Assembly: GCA_016841325.1 (NCBI GenBank)
Contig: JAENZJ010000004.1
Location: 1 to 64,000 of the forward strand
From: Thermincola carboxydiphila
Lineage (GTDB): Bacteria; Bacillota; Thermincolia; Thermincolales; UBA2595
Direction: 5' to 3'
DNA length: 64,000 bases
Below, in pieces: positions 63,354-64,000 of the stretch (the first letter of the stretch is position 1; each line of letters starts with the position of its first letter). Under the pieces are notes generated by a model that saw only the letters and a program-made list of their open reading frames with translations, did not search any database and was not told the DNA's origin. A program made the translations under genes and the position numbers.

Positions 63354-63814
63354 ATACCGGCAGGATTAAAGCACTGGCTGCAGGTCTTTTCCTGGGTATC
63401 CTGATAGGCGCCGCCGGCCTCAATGTTATTATGGGAAGCCACCTGGACAAGGCGGAGCTGGAGATCCTCAAACTGCGCGCCGAACTGGAAGACAAGACAG
63501 AACAACTGGAAAGCGCTGAAAAGGAACTTGAAGTCAAAAAACAGGCAGCTGTTGTAGATGAAATTGATATCCATGTGGACTACAGTGATGAATACGAAAA
63601 ACTTGAAATAGAGGCTGCTGTCAAAAAACTCCTCAGTGATATTAAAGGTCAGGAGGTCCGCACTCTGGACCCCCTGCTGGTGACCAATATTGTCGATGAA
63701 CGGACAATAGCCACAGATAACCATAAGTATAACCTAAAGGTACGGGGAACCCTGGTCTCAGAAAAAATTATCATGTATGTGGATGCCACTGAAGTAAAAG
63801 AACAGGTCCTGTAA
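63350..63814 (+). CDS. ytrI: YtrI-like sporulation membrane protein
   Basis: The 154-aa product has an N-terminal membrane helix (ALAAGLFLGILIGAAGLNVI), a coiled coil (residues about 30-66, LDKAELEILKLRAELEDK onward) and a C-terminal domain of about 85 residues. This is the layout of YtrI, which is encoded behind YtrH in Bacillus. Assignment rests mainly on this layout and the operon. It would sit in the mother-cell membrane. Confidence 0.8.
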   Translation: MNTGRIKALAAGLFLGILIGAAGLNVIMGSHLDKAELEILKLRAELEDKTEQLESAEKELEVKKQAAVVDEIDIHVDYSDEYEKLEIEAAVKKLLSDIKGQEVRTLDPLLVTNIVDERTIATDNHKYNLKVRGTLVSEKIIMYVDATEVKEQVL

Positions 63815-63831
63815 CAACCGGATGTCTGCGG

Positions 63832-64000
63832 TCATTCGACAGGTATCCCTACCGGCCGGTTATCTGGTACTGTTTCTCCGTTAAACACCTCTCTCACCCT
63901 GACCGGGTACTTTTTAATACCCACATTGTTTACTGCAATGGCCACACTTACCAGGATAACCGCACCCAAAAGAACCGGACTGAAAACAAATGAGTAATCC
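63832..64000 (-). CDS. C-terminal end of a membrane protein (runs off the window)
   Basis: The last 55 codons of a minus-strand frame read SPVLLGAVILVSVAIAVNN, then GIKKYPVRVREVFNG and a TGA stop. A membrane helix and a polar tail are visible. The start and most of the gene lie beyond 64000, so no function can be given. It converges on ytrI. Confidence 0.6.
   Translation of the reverse strand, partial: DYSFVFSPVLLGAVILVSVAIAVNNVGIKKYPVRVREVFNGETVPDNRPVGIPVE

Overview
The window looks like a chromosomal segment of a spore-forming anaerobic Firmicute of the Clostridia (Desulfotomaculum/Peptococcaceae-like is an inference). The signs are YtrH/YtrI and Spo0E-type sporulation genes, a decaheme cytochrome c, a NuoEFG-type flavin/Fe-S module, an aldehyde:ferredoxin oxidoreductase, strong Shine-Dalgarno sites and sigma-A promoters. 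Most genes lie on the minus strand.

Region 1 (1-14 kb) is a type I-B CRISPR-Cas locus. A 71-repeat array (107-5309) with a nested seven-spacer duplication is followed by its leader and by cas4, cas2, cas1, cas6, cas3, cas5, cas7 and cas8b, all transcribed leftward toward the array from one strong promoter near 14.05 kb. cas5 carries an in-frame amber codon, so interference may be impaired. A 17-bp CRISPR-repeat look-alike sits between cas6 and cas1. The far end of the array is cut sharply, with what looks like the end of an insertion sequence.

Region 2 (14.3-22.7 kb) is a complete type II Wadjet plasmid-defence operon, jetA-jetB-jetC-jetD (the TIGR02677/78/80/79 families). It is tightly overlapping and directly adjacent to CRISPR-Cas, forming a two-system defence island.

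Region 3 (22.8-43.7 kb) is mostly metabolic. It holds a decaheme NapC-like cytochrome, a NuoEFG-like trio preceded by a Cys-rich MarR regulator with its own palindrome, an OFA-family transporter, a small protein-methyltransferase-like enzyme, two PEP-synthase-like genes (one broken by two in-frame stops) with a TetR regulator, a membrane GGDEF protein, a Cys-rich zinc-ribbon protein and several envelope proteins.

Region 4 (43.9-53.8 kb) is eroded accessory DNA. It contains a Spo0E-like gene, frameshifted or truncated genes (including an Amj-like flippase fragment), a B12-binding-type radical SAM protein, a run of exported proteins and lipoproteins, an IS3-like orfA remnant and tRNA-Leu(GAG).

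Region 5 (53.9-64 kb) contains an FmdE-like protein and a 54-aa protein that share a CsoR/CstR-like operator architecture. It also has PlsC, queD-queC followed by a very probable undetected selenoprotein (in-frame UGA with a bacterial SECIS hairpin), a tungsten/molybdenum aldehyde oxidoreductase with a MoaD-like protein behind a promoter-leader-terminator that looks like a riboswitch, a FetAB-like ABC exporter and the ytrH-ytrI sporulation pair.
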